Shown: positions 10,901 to 19,010, counted from the stretch's first letter. The stretch is 64,000 bases of DNA from Bacillota bacterium (GCA_023391425.1 JAEWAX010000032.1:1-64000); one strand, 5' to 3'. Program-made: numbers and translations. Notes: generated by a model not told the origin, from the sequence alone.

Positions 10901-13900
10901 TCATATTTTCCGCAGGCATTATCTCTGGAACTTTTTTATCCCAGCCTATAAATGTATACCCTGTCATACTTATCTGAGGAGCAGTAATAGTCTTACCATA
11001 TTGATACTTGTATACGGTAGGTTCGCCCCCTGCTTGTCCAGGATCAAAGGTTATGGTATAGCTACCACGAGAGTAATAATATTTTAAAACCCCGCTGCCA
11101 TCAGGCGTAACCGTTAAATTCTGTGCTTTAGCAGTATTAAAACCAACGTAAGCCTTTGGTTCAGGGGTAACACTACTATCTGTTGTTCCATAAAGCCTTT
11201 GAGTATCACTGTCAACTCTTGTATACATATTATTGTTCAAATTCTGCTGATAATGCTCAACTGTATAAGGAGTGTCATCTCTAGGTATCCACTTCGCATA
11301 TACAACTGTATCTACATTGGGCATTGTAGCTGGAATAACATATGGGGTTGAAAAAGTGCTGTCAGTGTACCAGCCGGCAAAATTATATCCAATCTTTGTT
11401 GGCTCGGCAGGTGCTGTTACAGGAGCATTGTAACGTTTTATTATCATTGGCACTGTATTGCCCCCGTTTGTATTAAAGATAATCGCATATCCATTATTTA
11501 AATTATCCCAATATAAATCAAAAGTACGTGTTATAGGCGCCGATGTAAAGGCAAGAGGTGCCCCTGCCCATGTGATAATCATCTCTCCTTCTTCTATAAA
11601 ATCCCCTTCATCTGGGGTAATAGAAAGTATGTTAGTTACAGGATCATAAGAGAATGCCTTGTTTGTTAATTCAATAGTGAAATATTTAGCATCATCAAAT
11701 ATCTTTTCTTCTACATCACCTGTTTTCAAATCCATATATGACATATTAAATACTTCATCAGGTACAGTTAATTTGCGAATATGCTTTTTCAATGTAAACT
11801 CACTCGTTTCCTCATATCCGAAGTCCTGAACATTCTCCCGCATACCTGCTGACCATAAAGGCCACTCATTCTCATACAGTGTTGGATTGTAGGAGAAGGT
11901 TCCCGCAAATGCCTGTGCTTCAAATTTTATCTCCAAATATATGCCCAATTCAAAGTAGAGAGCTCCTGCATAGCTGCTACTTCGACCTTTAGAGGCTGTA
12001 TATTCCAATTTGTAGTAGAAATACCCCCATAATCGGACATAGACACCGGCTTCAGCAGAGAAACCTACGCTGGCAAGTTTTGTGGATATAAGCCCCACTT
12101 TAAACTCCGCTTTTATACCGGCTCGAATCCCCATTGTTCCCATTACATAAAAGGTAAACTCATAGTGTTCTTCTCTAATGTCAATTACATCACTGGTAAC
12201 ATTTTTCGCAAAGACTTGGACTGTATAGGAATATCGTTTAGCATTTTCATAATAGAAATCGCATCCTATAGATATATTCATATTAGCTGTAACTGCAAAT
12301 TTCACACTAAACTCAACAACTAAAATAAAAATAGGAGGAATACGATACTCATAGCTGTAAATTTCTTTCTCAAACAGATTTACCCAATCACTTTCTGTTT
12401 CCAGCATTGCCTTATATTTATCAGTAAGACCGTCGGTTACAGTGCCTTCACCATCACCAATATACTTGTCCTTCTCATCAAGTAGTTTCTTTAACTCATC
12501 TGTAATCTTCTGAAGCTCCTTGTTTTCGGTCCACTTATTGTCTACTTTTTCCTTTGTTACCATACTTGCATTAATGCCAATACCTGTGAAGTTAAAAAGG
12601 TCTATGTTAGTAGTTACTTCATATTCCGAAATGTAAGGAAATATTCCCCACCACTTCCATTTAGCTCCACCATCCACATTGATTGCGATGTGTACCTCTT
12701 CCTCGAAGGAGCCAGTCACATTGATAACTATTTCTGTATCATCATTGACTTCTATCTTGATTTCCACTCCTACATCAAGGGTGAGCCGCACACCACTAGT
12801 GTCAAAATGCTTCAGCTTAGTGGAAATATTCGCTTGTAGCTTATTTAACTCCACCTCGACCTTAGAATCTCCTGCCATTAGTCGTAGTTCTTCAGTATTG
12901 AGTGGTGTACCATCCTTAGATGACACTTGAAAGTCGTTCAGTTGAATATCATCACTTAATTTGGTGAAGGAATCGGTTTTAAGTGCAAGTTCTGATAGGT
13001 ACATGGCTGCTTCCTCGGCAAAACCGCTATCTCGTGCTTGTTGCTCAACATTGGATTCCAGTGCTGCTACATCTACCTTCTCCAAAAGAGTGTCCCCATC
13101 TAAAGGATCAGTGTTATACATATCCATAGCAGAAATTATCTGATCCATGGTTGCATCAGTGTATGTTATTACCATTAACCCATTTTCCTTACTAACTGAT
13201 GTAATACAACCGTATTTGGTCACATTTGAATTTGCACTGAACTTGCCCTCATAAAATGCTAAATAATCTCCTACATCAACTGTTGTTTGGGAATCTAATT
13301 CCATAGGGCTATATATATCATCGGAAAACTCCATCACATCCTCATTTACTGTAATAGAGTTGTTTGCAGAATTTCCATCAGTGTCTGCTGTATTTGGAAC
13401 AGGGAGCACGTCTGGTTCAAACAATACGTCCTCAACTTCTGCACTTTTGTAAGAATATGTGTTGCCATTCACTGCTGTGATGGTCAAATAAGCAATTGCT
13501 CCGTCTGCCCCGGTTCTAGTATCATCCAACACACGCTGGTCTGGGCGTATGCCTTCATATATTGTAACATTATCACCTACCTTAAGATTTCCGCTGTATG
13601 TAAAGGTTCCCTCAGTGAGATCTGAAAGTACAGATTTAGAGTTGCTGCCCACACTTACTAGCGGTGTTGACAATGATTTGACACTTTTACCATTCTGAGT
13701 AATATCACTTACCTCATTAAGTGGAATATAGCTCATATCTTTGCTAAGAGTAAGGTTCATCACATCTTTCTTAGCGATAGTAAAGTTATAATCGCGGATC
13801 GAGGTTTCAAGTCCCTGAAAATTAAGGTCTTTATCCTCAAGAGTAATCTTATAGGTTCCACCTTCTTCAAATCCTTCTTTTCCCGATATTGTAAAAGTAG

Positions 13901-15077
13901 TACCGTCTCCTATCACCTTTATAAAATCAGATTGATCTAGGCTGCTCAAATTTTTAGCAGTTATAGCGTCTTTTACCTGATCTGCCGTCATGTATTTTGA
14001 GGATACCACTGTAATTGTGAAATCCGTTCCCTGATCTAATGCACTGGCAAAAGATGGCGTTTGTGCTTCAGCTAAAGGTGCAATGTCACCATACTTTGCA
14101 TAAAGAGTTATATCCTGCCGTATCACATCACTGTTTAAAACATGATTTTCTAGTTTCGCATCATAATACCAGCCGGAGAATATTTCATTTTCCTTGTATG
14201 GTATAGGCAGATCCCGAAGAGAGCTGCCGCTTGGAAGGCGCTGAGTTTGTATCTCATTGCCGCCGTTAGTAACATATGTAATATTATAATATTGTACAGA
14301 CCCTCCTGAGCCATTAGAATCGCCTGTATTTTCATTTGGTTTGGGTGTTGAATCTGGCTGCTTGGGTTTTGTATCTGGTTTTGGTTTGGGCGTTGTATCT
14401 GGCTTGGGTGTTGTAGTATTTTCTCTAAAGCTTACTACAGCTTTATTAATTCCTCTGGTGAATGCTGCCGCTTCAGCACGGGTAGCATTTTTCTTTGGAT
14501 TGAAATTCCCCTGTTTATCTCCCATTAACAATCCACAGCTCCAAAGCTTTATAACTGCACTCTTTGCATAATCCGAAATCTTGTCTAAATCCTTAGGGTC
14601 AGCTTTGTTTGTGCTTTCGGGGTATGGAATACCATATGCATCAAAAAAATTCACTGTTAAAGTTGCCATTTGTTCTCGTGTTATCAGGCTATTAGGACTA
14701 AATTTATTATTTCCCACACCTTGGCTAATGCCTTTTTCTAATGCCCACATTACATATGGTGCATAGTAGGCATTTTGCTTTACATCAGAAAACAAACCTT
14801 CTTTTATTGAATATTCGTCACCAATTCCTGCAATATGTCCCATAACCGTTACATACATTGCGCGTGTCATCGGATCATTTGGCGAAAAGGTATCTTTATC
14901 AGTACCAGAGAAAATATTGTTTTCAACTGCGTACTTTATGGGATCGTAAAACCAGTCATTTTGAGTGACATCCTTAAAAGTATGACTAGCGTTTTTCTCC
15001 ATAGCAAAAGCCGATAATGGTGCCGCATTTACTAATATTGACAAACAGAGCAACAGACATAATAATCGCCTTTTCAT
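4917..15077 (-). CDS. Giant SLH-anchored surface protein with InlB-type and MucBP-like repeats (3386 aa)
   Basis: A signal peptide (first ~26 residues, ending AFA-ME) is followed by three SLH domains (about residues 34-80, 95-145 and 165-210) that bind the secondary cell-wall polymer. A Thr/Pro/Lys-rich linker and one Flg_new/InlB B-repeat (about 265-330) come next. Residues ~340-1170 form a large non-repeated region shared with the second giant in this window. Then come 18 further B-repeats, recognised by G-Y-x-F-x-G-W and ending ..YAKW, interleaved with seven MucBP-like YxVEHY units. Near 2975-3070 is a Calx-beta-like domain (VTFDQGETTKTITI). The last ~300 residues are unassigned. No LPxTG sorting signal is present. 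The start is fixed by AAGGAGG and overlaps the stop of a small upstream ORF (ATGA). The role is probably adhesion or S-layer display. The stop follows IKDMCN, where relatives usually continue with a Gly-Asn turn, so the extreme C terminus may be clipped. Confidence 0.93.
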   Translation of the reverse strand: MKRRLLCLLLCLSILVNAAPLSAFAMEKNASHTFKDVTQNDWFYDPIKYAVENNIFSGTDKDTFSPNDPMTRAMYVTVMGHIAGIGDEYSIKEGLFSDVKQNAYYAPYVMWALEKGISQGVGNNKFSPNSLITREQMATLTVNFFDAYGIPYPESTNKADPKDLDKISDYAKSAVIKLWSCGLLMGDKQGNFNPKKNATRAEAAAFTRGINKAVVSFRENTTTPKPDTTPKPKPDTKPKQPDSTPKPNENTGDSNGSGGSVQYYNITYVTNGGNEIQTQRLPSGSSLRDLPIPYKENEIFSGWYYDAKLENHVLNSDVIRQDITLYAKYGDIAPLAEAQTPSFASALDQGTDFTITVVSSKYMTADQVKDAITAKNLSSLDQSDFIKVIGDGTTFTISGKEGFEEGGTYKITLEDKDLNFQGLETSIRDYNFTIAKKDVMNLTLSKDMSYIPLNEVSDITQNGKSVKSLSTPLVSVGSNSKSVLSDLTEGTFTYSGNLKVGDNVTIYEGIRPDQRVLDDTRTGADGAIAYLTITAVNGNTYSYKSAEVEDVLFEPDVLPVPNTADTDGNSANNSITVNEDVMEFSDDIYSPMELDSQTTVDVGDYLAFYEGKFSANSNVTKYGCITSVSKENGLMVITYTDATMDQIISAMDMYNTDPLDGDTLLEKVDVAALESNVEQQARDSGFAEEAAMYLSELALKTDSFTKLSDDIQLNDFQVSSKDGTPLNTEELRLMAGDSKVEVELNKLQANISTKLKHFDTSGVRLTLDVGVEIKIEVNDDTEIVINVTGSFEEEVHIAINVDGGAKWKWWGIFPYISEYEVTTNIDLFNFTGIGINASMVTKEKVDNKWTENKELQKITDELKKLLDEKDKYIGDGEGTVTDGLTDKYKAMLETESDWVNLFEKEIYSYEYRIPPIFILVVEFSVKFAVTANMNISIGCDFYYENAKRYSYTVQVFAKNVTSDVIDIREEHYEFTFYVMGTMGIRAGIKAEFKVGLISTKLASVGFSAEAGVYVRLWGYFYYKLEYTASKGRSSSYAGALYFELGIYLEIKFEAQAFAGTFSYNPTLYENEWPLWSAGMRENVQDFGYEETSEFTLKKHIRKLTVPDEVFNMSYMDLKTGDVEEKIFDDAKYFTIELTNKAFSYDPVTNILSITPDEGDFIEEGEMIITWAGAPLAFTSAPITRTFDLYWDNLNNGYAIIFNTNGGNTVPMIIKRYNAPVTAPAEPTKIGYNFAGWYTDSTFSTPYVIPATMPNVDTVVYAKWIPRDDTPYTVEHYQQNLNNNMYTRVDSDTQRLYGTTDSSVTPEPKAYVGFNTAKAQNLTVTPDGSGVLKYYYSRGSYTITFDPGQAGGEPTVYKYQYGKTITAPQISMTGYTFIGWDKKVPEIMPAENMTFVAQWSPVEDTAYRIEHYIQITNGESYTLSQIEQKRGKTNAELKVQDFVVALEGITFEKSTVDGLVTQSTKIKGNGTLVVKLYYTRNKHTVSFVVENGNTIAKTYRYGEIVTPPITPAKDGYTFSGWKTNSDMKEEFVFGKPLPNMDLTVYGALIPNNGTKYIVEHYYQNTTGVGYNLNMSEQKSGTTDEKLDLADFAVTAEGVTFEKATVNGQTTETTQITGDGTLVVKLYYTRNKHTVSFVVENGNNIEKAYHYGEIVERPTTPTKEGYTFSGWKADKELKEEFVFGKAMPAKNITVYGALVPNSNTTYRVEHYLQNTVGGGYTLVDADNSIGVTDTETMAVAKTYTGFTAKVFKQDTISGDGRTVIRIDYDRNTYNVELDTAGGTIHSGNVKEYVYGVGAQLPTDITRAGYIFSGWFDGISGATNISTSDTGDKRYIAKWSPASNTTYTVKHLREDLNGKYTIVEIEGKNGTTDTDTAASARDYKGFTTCSFNQSKISGDGSTVIEILYNRNSYSLSWNLIKGSLEGNYTNGSVKFGTPITQPDMKRDGYTFSGWFSNSGLENKYTIPAYMPAEDISVYGTLAANSGISYKIMHYRQNADDNGYTLYETDALTGSTDDEVTGLEKDYENFYFNGNAPQTLLSGKIKADGSLVLRLYYDRKTFTADYLVDGEPYSGQAVYKYGQTVAYPAAPQKEGYFFDTWKLDGESFTGSMPGRDITLEASWCAGEKSYTVRYYLEKINYNNEAERWELIPEDSSIKSDIFDETITVIPEKVYTGFSTPEEQVVTLNSNLSTVDFKYARNSYRLTWNLNGGTPTNDYTTSSAIKFNAPIVAPILIMTGNHYTWDKEIAVTMPDTDMEYTANWMANTYTVGFSEQGFEDITVTYGDSYGDLPEVSKIGYTFDGWFTAASGGEKIEYSSKVAIPKDHVLYAHWSVNSYTLDWNLNGGTASNSYTSGNVAYGTSLIVPAPVKTGYDFAGWDKEISTTMPTENLTYNANWTPKTYTVQFNETGYNSITVTYDKTYGALPVPSKTGYIFDGWYTNAVDGDRISEDSVVKIIADQIIYAHWKAEVYKLIWDLSGGTAQGDYTNGNVAYGASLIAPVPSKIGYEFTGWDKEIAKNMPAENLTYTANWKPKSFIVTLNPNGGTINNGSIGEYTYGVGATLPTDVMRQGYTFEGWYDGETRADSILKTDLGDKNYIAKWSVNSYNITYHNMDGATNHGNNTDNYTFGTGLTLGNPEKTGYDFVGWYTDSGFKTHITSISTSDMGKIDLYAKWVPKIYNVILATDGGTLSVGSDITSYTYGTVAVLPTSDKINKAGYTFTGWTDGTKIVTEIPINSIGDKSYTATWELVGYGISYELNDGVNSEDNPHDYNVMSENINLADPVKEGYVFEGWFIDQNFITPIGSPAIAKGSTGSVTFYAKWRPSRYTVVFNANEGTGSMLSQSYNVNEEKALSSNTFTREGYSFAGWATSVDGGKAYGNEAKVVNLSQTDGAVVNLYAVWSIVNYTITYNLNSGTNNAANPGVYTVESQGISLKDPTRAGGYVFEGWYDNASFTGNKVTQIEAGATGNLTLYALWKHYGVFSVSVGTNNTFTITRTDGSDGTQQVYYRTQNGSAIGGTHLSHMAGSVTFDQGETTKTITITELGVSNPSASKVATRYSNADRVYFLDIYKVEGGGKLGETTRATRTMTKDSAYTVDSDALNVYKLLASVSNLNKEIYEDAGGSYKGTVYTGLSSPVFVDDSKYSPSLRTYIRDTASAMKIKLSGFYGKDDGWRMYRFVLFNNQSQDATFSGSKETTIPDLPSITKCALVYGITADTNNTDNYGVNFPAYKGSLSATGTSNPVSISDIKWASGQDGGDYVLYGFDETCGISVGAYNSATANSMWHFNSASLYALPKDVKEPTLLDVAPMANATLNDGDKVIISLIFDEIVNSADNVSIKTMLSNDSFTLKGGIGTNVLYFEGTVSGNGGTAPTKDSIFINNNDNIKDMCN
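6155..11505 (-). repeat. Array of 18 InlB B-type repeats with seven MucBP-like units
   Basis: Within the giant gene, units of about 65-80 residues recur, each with a beta strand (xYTVxF), the signature GYxFxGW and a closing YAKW or YAHW. The N-terminal half of the array has a 60-70-residue MucBP-like insert (YxVEHYxQ) after each B-repeat; the C-terminal half lacks it. Most units have diverged at the DNA level. Confidence 0.85.
9970..10865 (-). repeat. Recent tandem duplication, ~447-bp unit (149 codons)
   Basis: Two adjacent B-repeat plus MucBP units are much closer to each other at the DNA level than the rest of the array. For example, CAGTATGTTTATTTC occurs near 10181 and again near 10628, and CAAATTCTTCTTTC near 10037 and 10486. 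The proteins share NKHTVSFVVENGN. The offset is a whole number of codons. Confidence 0.75.
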
Positions 15078-15292
15078 GCTTTCTCCTCCTTATATTTACA
15101 TACGCCGATTTTCGTAGGATGGTCAGTAAAAATGCCAAAGTCCCCATATATACAGTACCAGCACTCTTGGAATGCGAACAAACGGTCTGCGTCCTGATTA
15201 AAAACATCACAAAAGTCGTTTTGCCGTACTTCAAGTTTACCGACCGTTGCCTTTACCTCCATGCTCCTGTTACACGGTTCTCTCATCTTCAA
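15074..15292 (-). CDS. Small Cys-rich ORF translationally coupled to the SLH giant
   Basis: A 72-aa reading frame whose TGA stop overlaps the ATG of the SLH giant (ATGA), the usual sign of translational coupling. It carries the giant's AAGGAGG site inside its last codons. I chose a TTG start at 15292 because GGGGGAG lies 6 nt before it; ATG codons at 15298, 15286 and 15262 are alternatives with poorer spacing. The product is soluble and has a pair CWYC followed by YGDFGIF and a late Cys, resembling small metal- or redox-binding Cys proteins, but I do not recognise the family. It falls between the LytTR-type promoter and the giant, where module 2 has its small membrane protein. It could also be only a leader peptide. 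Confidence 0.5.
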   Translation of the reverse strand: MKMREPCNRSMEVKATVGKLEVRQNDFCDVFNQDADRLFAFQECWYCIYGDFGIFTDHPTKIGVCKYKEEKA

Positions 15293-15326
15293 AGTCATCT
15301 CCCCCAAAGCTAATTTCTCACTCTGG

Positions 15327-15392
15327 ATTATATAAAAAAACCACGACCAAAAACCGGTCGTGGCGTAATTGTAGAATATTTGGCGTAATTGT
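15327..15392 (-). promoter_or_regulatory. LytTR-type direct repeats and -10 element of module 1
   Basis: On the minus strand the 12-mer ACAATTACGCCA occurs twice (15392-15381 and 15372-15361), starts 20 bp apart, reading toward the SLH gene. The core ACAATTACG resembles the ACAnTTnAG boxes bound by AgrA/ComE-type LytTR regulators. TATAAT (15332-15327) starts 31 nt after the second 9-mer, exactly as in module 2. No good -35 is present, as expected for an activated promoter. The kinase terminator hairpin is embedded between box and -10. Confidence 0.7.
15334..15363 (-). terminator. Rho-independent terminator of the upstream kinase/regulator operon
   Basis: The 8-bp stem CCACGACC/GGTCGTGG (15341-15348 with 15356-15363) has a 7-nt loop and is followed on the minus strand by seven T. 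It ends the two-component operon whose last gene stops at 15417. It overlaps the last 3 bp of the LytTR repeat of module 1. Confidence 0.85.
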
Positions 15393-15416
15393 CGTATTTT
15401 TTGGATTCTTGGGTCT

Positions 15417-16733
15417 TTAATACAAATGGAGAAGTACGCGCATCCTAAAAGTACCATTTTCAGCGGTAAAATCCACCATACCATTATACCTCTCAGCAGT
15501 ATAGGTAATGCTCTTCGTCCCCATTCCGCCTCCGTGCTTCTTCGATTTTGGAAAGCCGTTTTCAAAAAAAATGTTATCCTCACAAGAGTTTTCAAATACA
15601 ATGTGAAGCTTTCCGTGTCCGTTATAGGCTGAATAAGCAATCTTTACGGTGATATATCTCTCTATTCCCTCAGGGCAGCGCAGACAGCCCTCCACAGCAT
15701 TTTCAAAGGCGTTTGCAAGGATACCCACCAGTGCAACTTCATCCATTGGTAGATTTGCAGGAACTTTAGCATCGATTTCAATTTTTATACTATTCTCCCT
15801 TGCCCGAGCCATCCATCTTGACAGTATGGCATTTACCGCAAGATGTTCGCAAATTCCGGCAATAACCGCACTTTCCGTTCTCAGTGTCTGGGCTTTTAAA
15901 TAGGATACTGCTTCCTTAGTTTTTCCGCCATAAAGCATTGTTAATAGCGTATCATAATGATGACGGAGGTCATGGCGGTCACGGCGGGCTGCATTGACGG
16001 CATTTTTCTGCTCCTCAATCTGTTCTTCCCACATCTTGTTTTGCTGAGCCAGAATCCTTCCCCGCTCTTGAACCTCAAATTTTCTCACGATTGTAATAAT
16101 CGAACGAAATATAAGCCAGTATACGCTCAGAAATACCAAATATGAGCTTGCAACCAAATACCAGCGGTTGTCGGCTGCATACCAGTACATCTGTGGATAG
16201 TACAGAATGGCGGCCTCCAGAACATAAAATGAAAATGCTGCAAGGGCTAAGAGATACCATTCTTTTTCCAAAATTTCCACCAGCCTGCGAAAGTGTGGAC
16301 GGAGATATTTAAAACTAATGAACAGAAGCGCTCCGAAGAGAACTGTACGGAATAGTAAATACTCTATATTATAAACAATCATTGAATAATCAGAGGAGCA
16401 TATATCCGAAAGATAACTGATGCCGAGAAACAGATTAAACTGAGTGAACATAACAAAAAGAGACACCCGCCACTTGTCCGCGGAGCAGATGAAAAGCAGG
16501 ATAAAGCACAACCCGACTTCTACAGGCACAATCAAGCTTTCTGCTACTTTCTGCCCATATAAAATCAAAACGGCACAATATGCCGCAATTACCATAAGAT
16601 ATATTGCAACAGTGATTATAATCCGCTTCTTTTTGGGCTCTTTAAGCTTTATGAACGCAAATAAAAACAGACTGATATATGTAGGTGTCTGTAAACACCT
16701 CAGGAGTACCGCCGTAAATATAATTATACGCAT
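15417..16733 (-). CDS. AgrC-like GHKL sensor histidine kinase 1
   Basis: A 438-aa protein. The N-terminal ~210 residues hold about six hydrophobic segments, a membrane sensor of the AgrC/ComD type. A helical linker leads to the H-box RHDLRHH, then the N-box ANAFENAVEG and the G-box GGGMGTKSI of the GHKL ATPase. It phosphorylates its LytTR partner. It starts 13 nt after the stop of that regulator, with GGGGAG before the ATG, and the transcript ends at a strong terminator. No AgrB/AgrD-type peptide gene is nearby, so the ligand is unknown. The pair lies directly upstream of the SLH module 1 promoter on the same strand. Confidence 0.93.
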   Translation of the reverse strand: MRIIIFTAVLLRCLQTPTYISLFLFAFIKLKEPKKKRIIITVAIYLMVIAAYCAVLILYGQKVAESLIVPVEVGLCFILLFICSADKWRVSLFVMFTQFNLFLGISYLSDICSSDYSMIVYNIEYLLFRTVLFGALLFISFKYLRPHFRRLVEILEKEWYLLALAAFSFYVLEAAILYYPQMYWYAADNRWYLVASSYLVFLSVYWLIFRSIITIVRKFEVQERGRILAQQNKMWEEQIEEQKNAVNAARRDRHDLRHHYDTLLTMLYGGKTKEAVSYLKAQTLRTESAVIAGICEHLAVNAILSRWMARARENSIKIEIDAKVPANLPMDEVALVGILANAFENAVEGCLRCPEGIERYITVKIAYSAYNGHGKLHIVFENSCEDNIFFENGFPKSKKHGGGMGTKSITYTAERYNGMVDFTAENGTFRMRVLLHLY

Positions 16734-16745
16734 AATGTCTCCCCT

Positions 16746-17465
16746 TTACTTGCTGCATATGTAATCCATGTAAAGCTTTTTTAATTCGGTGCGTTTCCGA
16801 CTGAGTATTGGGATTTTAGCACCAGTAGAAAAAACAACGCTCATAGATGAAAGCTCAACGATATAGTCCATATTAATAATATAGGTGCTTCCGCATTTGT
16901 AAAAGCGCGGATCATCATCTAGAAGCTCATATAGCTCGGTTGAGGATTTGCGAGCACTAATAACTCTGCCGTCCAACAAATATAATTTCTGAATATGGTT
17001 ATCTGTCTCAGAATATACGAGTTTGTTCAAACTCACCCGACTGACACCATCACTTGACTTGACAGTAATGTAAAATTCTTTCTTTGCGAACTTATCCATT
17101 ACCTTTTCAAGTGCATTGAAGAATTCTTTTTCAGAATAAGGTTTAACCAGATAATGTGCGGCATTTACCGAAAAAGCATCAATGGCGTGGTCGCGTGAGG
17201 TGGTCATAAAGATAATCTGACAGTTATCACCCATATTGCGCAGCTCCAGCGCCACTTCTGTACCAAGAATACCAGGCATATAGACATCCAGCAGCAGCAC
17301 ATCAAATCTATTCTTAGCCTCCACATAAGTTAGCAACTCTAAAGGCGCAGAAAATGTATATGTGATTATTTGATATTGTGGGTGTTCATAAGTAAATTTC
17401 TTGAGCAAGCCATTTACACGATCAATCTCATGTGATTCGTCGTCGCAGATTGCTATATGAATCAT
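16746..17465 (-). CDS. LytTR response regulator 1 (AgrA/VirR-like)
   Basis: A 239-aa protein. The receiver domain (residues ~1-120) has the acidic pair in AICDDE, the phospho-acceptor Asp in LLLDVYMPG and the Lys in LVKPYSEK. The LytTR DNA-binding domain (~135-239) includes YKCGSTYIINMDYI. LytTR proteins bind paired ACA-n-TT direct repeats, as found upstream of both SLH modules. The start ATG has GGAA 10-13 nt before it. First gene of the regulator-kinase operon; a TATAAT lies in the 252-nt upstream spacer (about 17538-17543, minus) without a clear -35. This spacer otherwise shows nothing I can name. Confidence 0.93.
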   Translation of the reverse strand: MIHIAICDDESHEIDRVNGLLKKFTYEHPQYQIITYTFSAPLELLTYVEAKNRFDVLLLDVYMPGILGTEVALELRNMGDNCQIIFMTTSRDHAIDAFSVNAAHYLVKPYSEKEFFNALEKVMDKFAKKEFYITVKSSDGVSRVSLNKLVYSETDNHIQKLYLLDGRVISARKSSTELYELLDDDPRFYKCGSTYIINMDYIVELSSMSVVFSTGAKIPILSRKRTELKKLYMDYICSK

Positions 17466-17717
17466 TGGTCAACGTTCCTTTCATCTTCAATAAATATATA
17501 TTGGATGATCTTTATTTCTTGATTATTTTAATACATTATATAAGTCATTGCAAAGAATAAATCTTATGTTCATCCCATAAAAACATATTTTTTGCGCAGG
17601 CCAGTATCCAATACAGAACTACGGGTAGCGGTAACTGGTCATATATATTATACGATTGATTTACCAATAATCGACTTTTTTCACAGTTTATAATAATGAC
17701 TTGTATAATGTTGAATG

Positions 17718-19010
17718 TCACAATGGCAGCACAATCCTCATGATAAATATCTCATCTTTTACATCAAAGGAGCAGTAGCCTCTATACTTTTCAACAATCA
17801 TGTCTATGCTTTTAACCCCAAAGCCATGTCCCTCCCGGAGACTTTGCGGCAAACCGTTCTCCATTACCACCTTACCCGTAAAGCTATTTTCTATAAAAAT
17901 CAGCAAATTTCCCTTGTGGGTTTGGCAGCTGATTCTTACTTTTCTGAATTTTTCATCATCAGCCTGTGCAGCAGCCTCTATGGCGTTTTCCAAGCCGTTT
18001 GACAACAGGGCACAAAGCTCTGTTTCGGAAATAGAAAGAGCCTGTGGCAGTTGGGCATCCACTGAAAAAAGAACGCCATTTTTTTTTGCTTTCGCCTCAA
18101 AGAAGGACAAAATGAGATTAACAGTATTGTTCTCACAATAACTGTTAGGAGTCATATCCTCGATATCTGCTTGTGTAAGCTTTACATATTTCCCCGCATT
18201 TTCAAGATCTCCATCAGCAAGATACCCGCCAATCAGAGACAGATGATGCCTCATGTCGTGGCGGTATACAGCGGCCTGCTCCTGTGTCGCTTGCAGTGCA
18301 GACAACCGCTGATCTGAACTCTCTAGCAGCAACGATAAAGCCATCTTTGCTCCCTGCAAGGCTTCCTTTTCACGAGCTGATTTTGCGATATCCAAAATTA
18401 GGACATAAGCGGTAAGAGTGATACTAAAAATAAGAATCCGAATAGAAAAAACCCCTATAGACTTAATAGCGGCAAAGTTATACATTCCCAACCAGTAGTT
18501 AGCTATATAATACACCAACGGAAGAAGACAAAGCTTTATAAAACTAAGTCCGCTATAATTTTTGATTAAATAATTAAAATTTGTTTTAAAAAAGCGGCTA
18601 ATAATCGACAGCATAGCCGAACACACGGCACTGTAGATAATTAAAAACCCTACTGGATAAAGCCATTTCACTGTATGTGAAATGATGGTCAGCACCATAC
18701 TTGCCGGATAAATCATAAAAACAGCGGTAATTAGGGCAAAAATTACTTTTACAGCTGCTGTTTTGGAAATAATCCAAAAAACCAAAAAGATAGGAATGTG
18801 AACGACTAATACATAGACCTTCATGTATTGGTCTGCCGGTAAGACCAGAGAAAGTGCCATATTCACAGCAAGAATCAGCAGATTGCCAACCACGAAAAAT
18901 ATAAGCCAGTTACCTTTGAGGTTTTTGATACGGATATCTAAAAGAAGCATCTGAGCGCAAATGCCAAACAGAATGGTCATACATATTAAAAAACCAAAAA
19001 AAATAGTCAT
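17718..19010 (-). CDS. AgrC-like GHKL sensor histidine kinase 2
   Basis: A 430-aa protein with seven or so hydrophobic segments in the first ~225 residues, then a short coiled linker, the H-box YRHDMRHH, the N-box SNGLENAIEA and the G-box GHGFGVKSI. The domain plan is that of AgrC/ComD-type kinases. I chose the ATG at 19010 because it overlaps the stop of the response regulator as TGATG; the longer frame to 19106 lies inside the regulator gene. Kinase 2 differs clearly from kinase 1 in sequence, so the two systems probably sense different signals. Confidence 0.92.
   Translation of the reverse strand: MTIFFGFLICMTILFGICAQMLLLDIRIKNLKGNWLIFFVVGNLLILAVNMALSLVLPADQYMKVYVLVVHIPIFLVFWIISKTAAVKVIFALITAVFMIYPASMVLTIISHTVKWLYPVGFLIIYSAVCSAMLSIISRFFKTNFNYLIKNYSGLSFIKLCLLPLVYYIANYWLGMYNFAAIKSIGVFSIRILIFSITLTAYVLILDIAKSAREKEALQGAKMALSLLLESSDQRLSALQATQEQAAVYRHDMRHHLSLIGGYLADGDLENAGKYVKLTQADIEDMTPNSYCENNTVNLILSFFEAKAKKNGVLFSVDAQLPQALSISETELCALLSNGLENAIEAAAQADDEKFRKVRISCQTHKGNLLIFIENSFTGKVVMENGLPQSLREGHGFGVKSIDMIVEKYRGYCSFDVKDEIFIMRIVLPL

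Noticed and set aside
14986..15234. Minus-strand frame of 82 codons overlapping the SLH giant's start
   Set aside because: It overlaps both the giant's signal peptide and the better-supported Cys-rich ORF, and it has no ribosome site.
15074..15640. Long minus-strand frame of 188 codons crossing the kinase-1 terminator
   Set aside because: Its upstream half runs through the 3' end of the kinase and the terminator and promoter; only the last ~72 codons are plausible, so I used a later start.
17530..17560. Possible LytTR boxes between regulator 1 and kinase 2
   Set aside because: Only single, imperfect ACA-like elements with no second copy at 20-21 bp.
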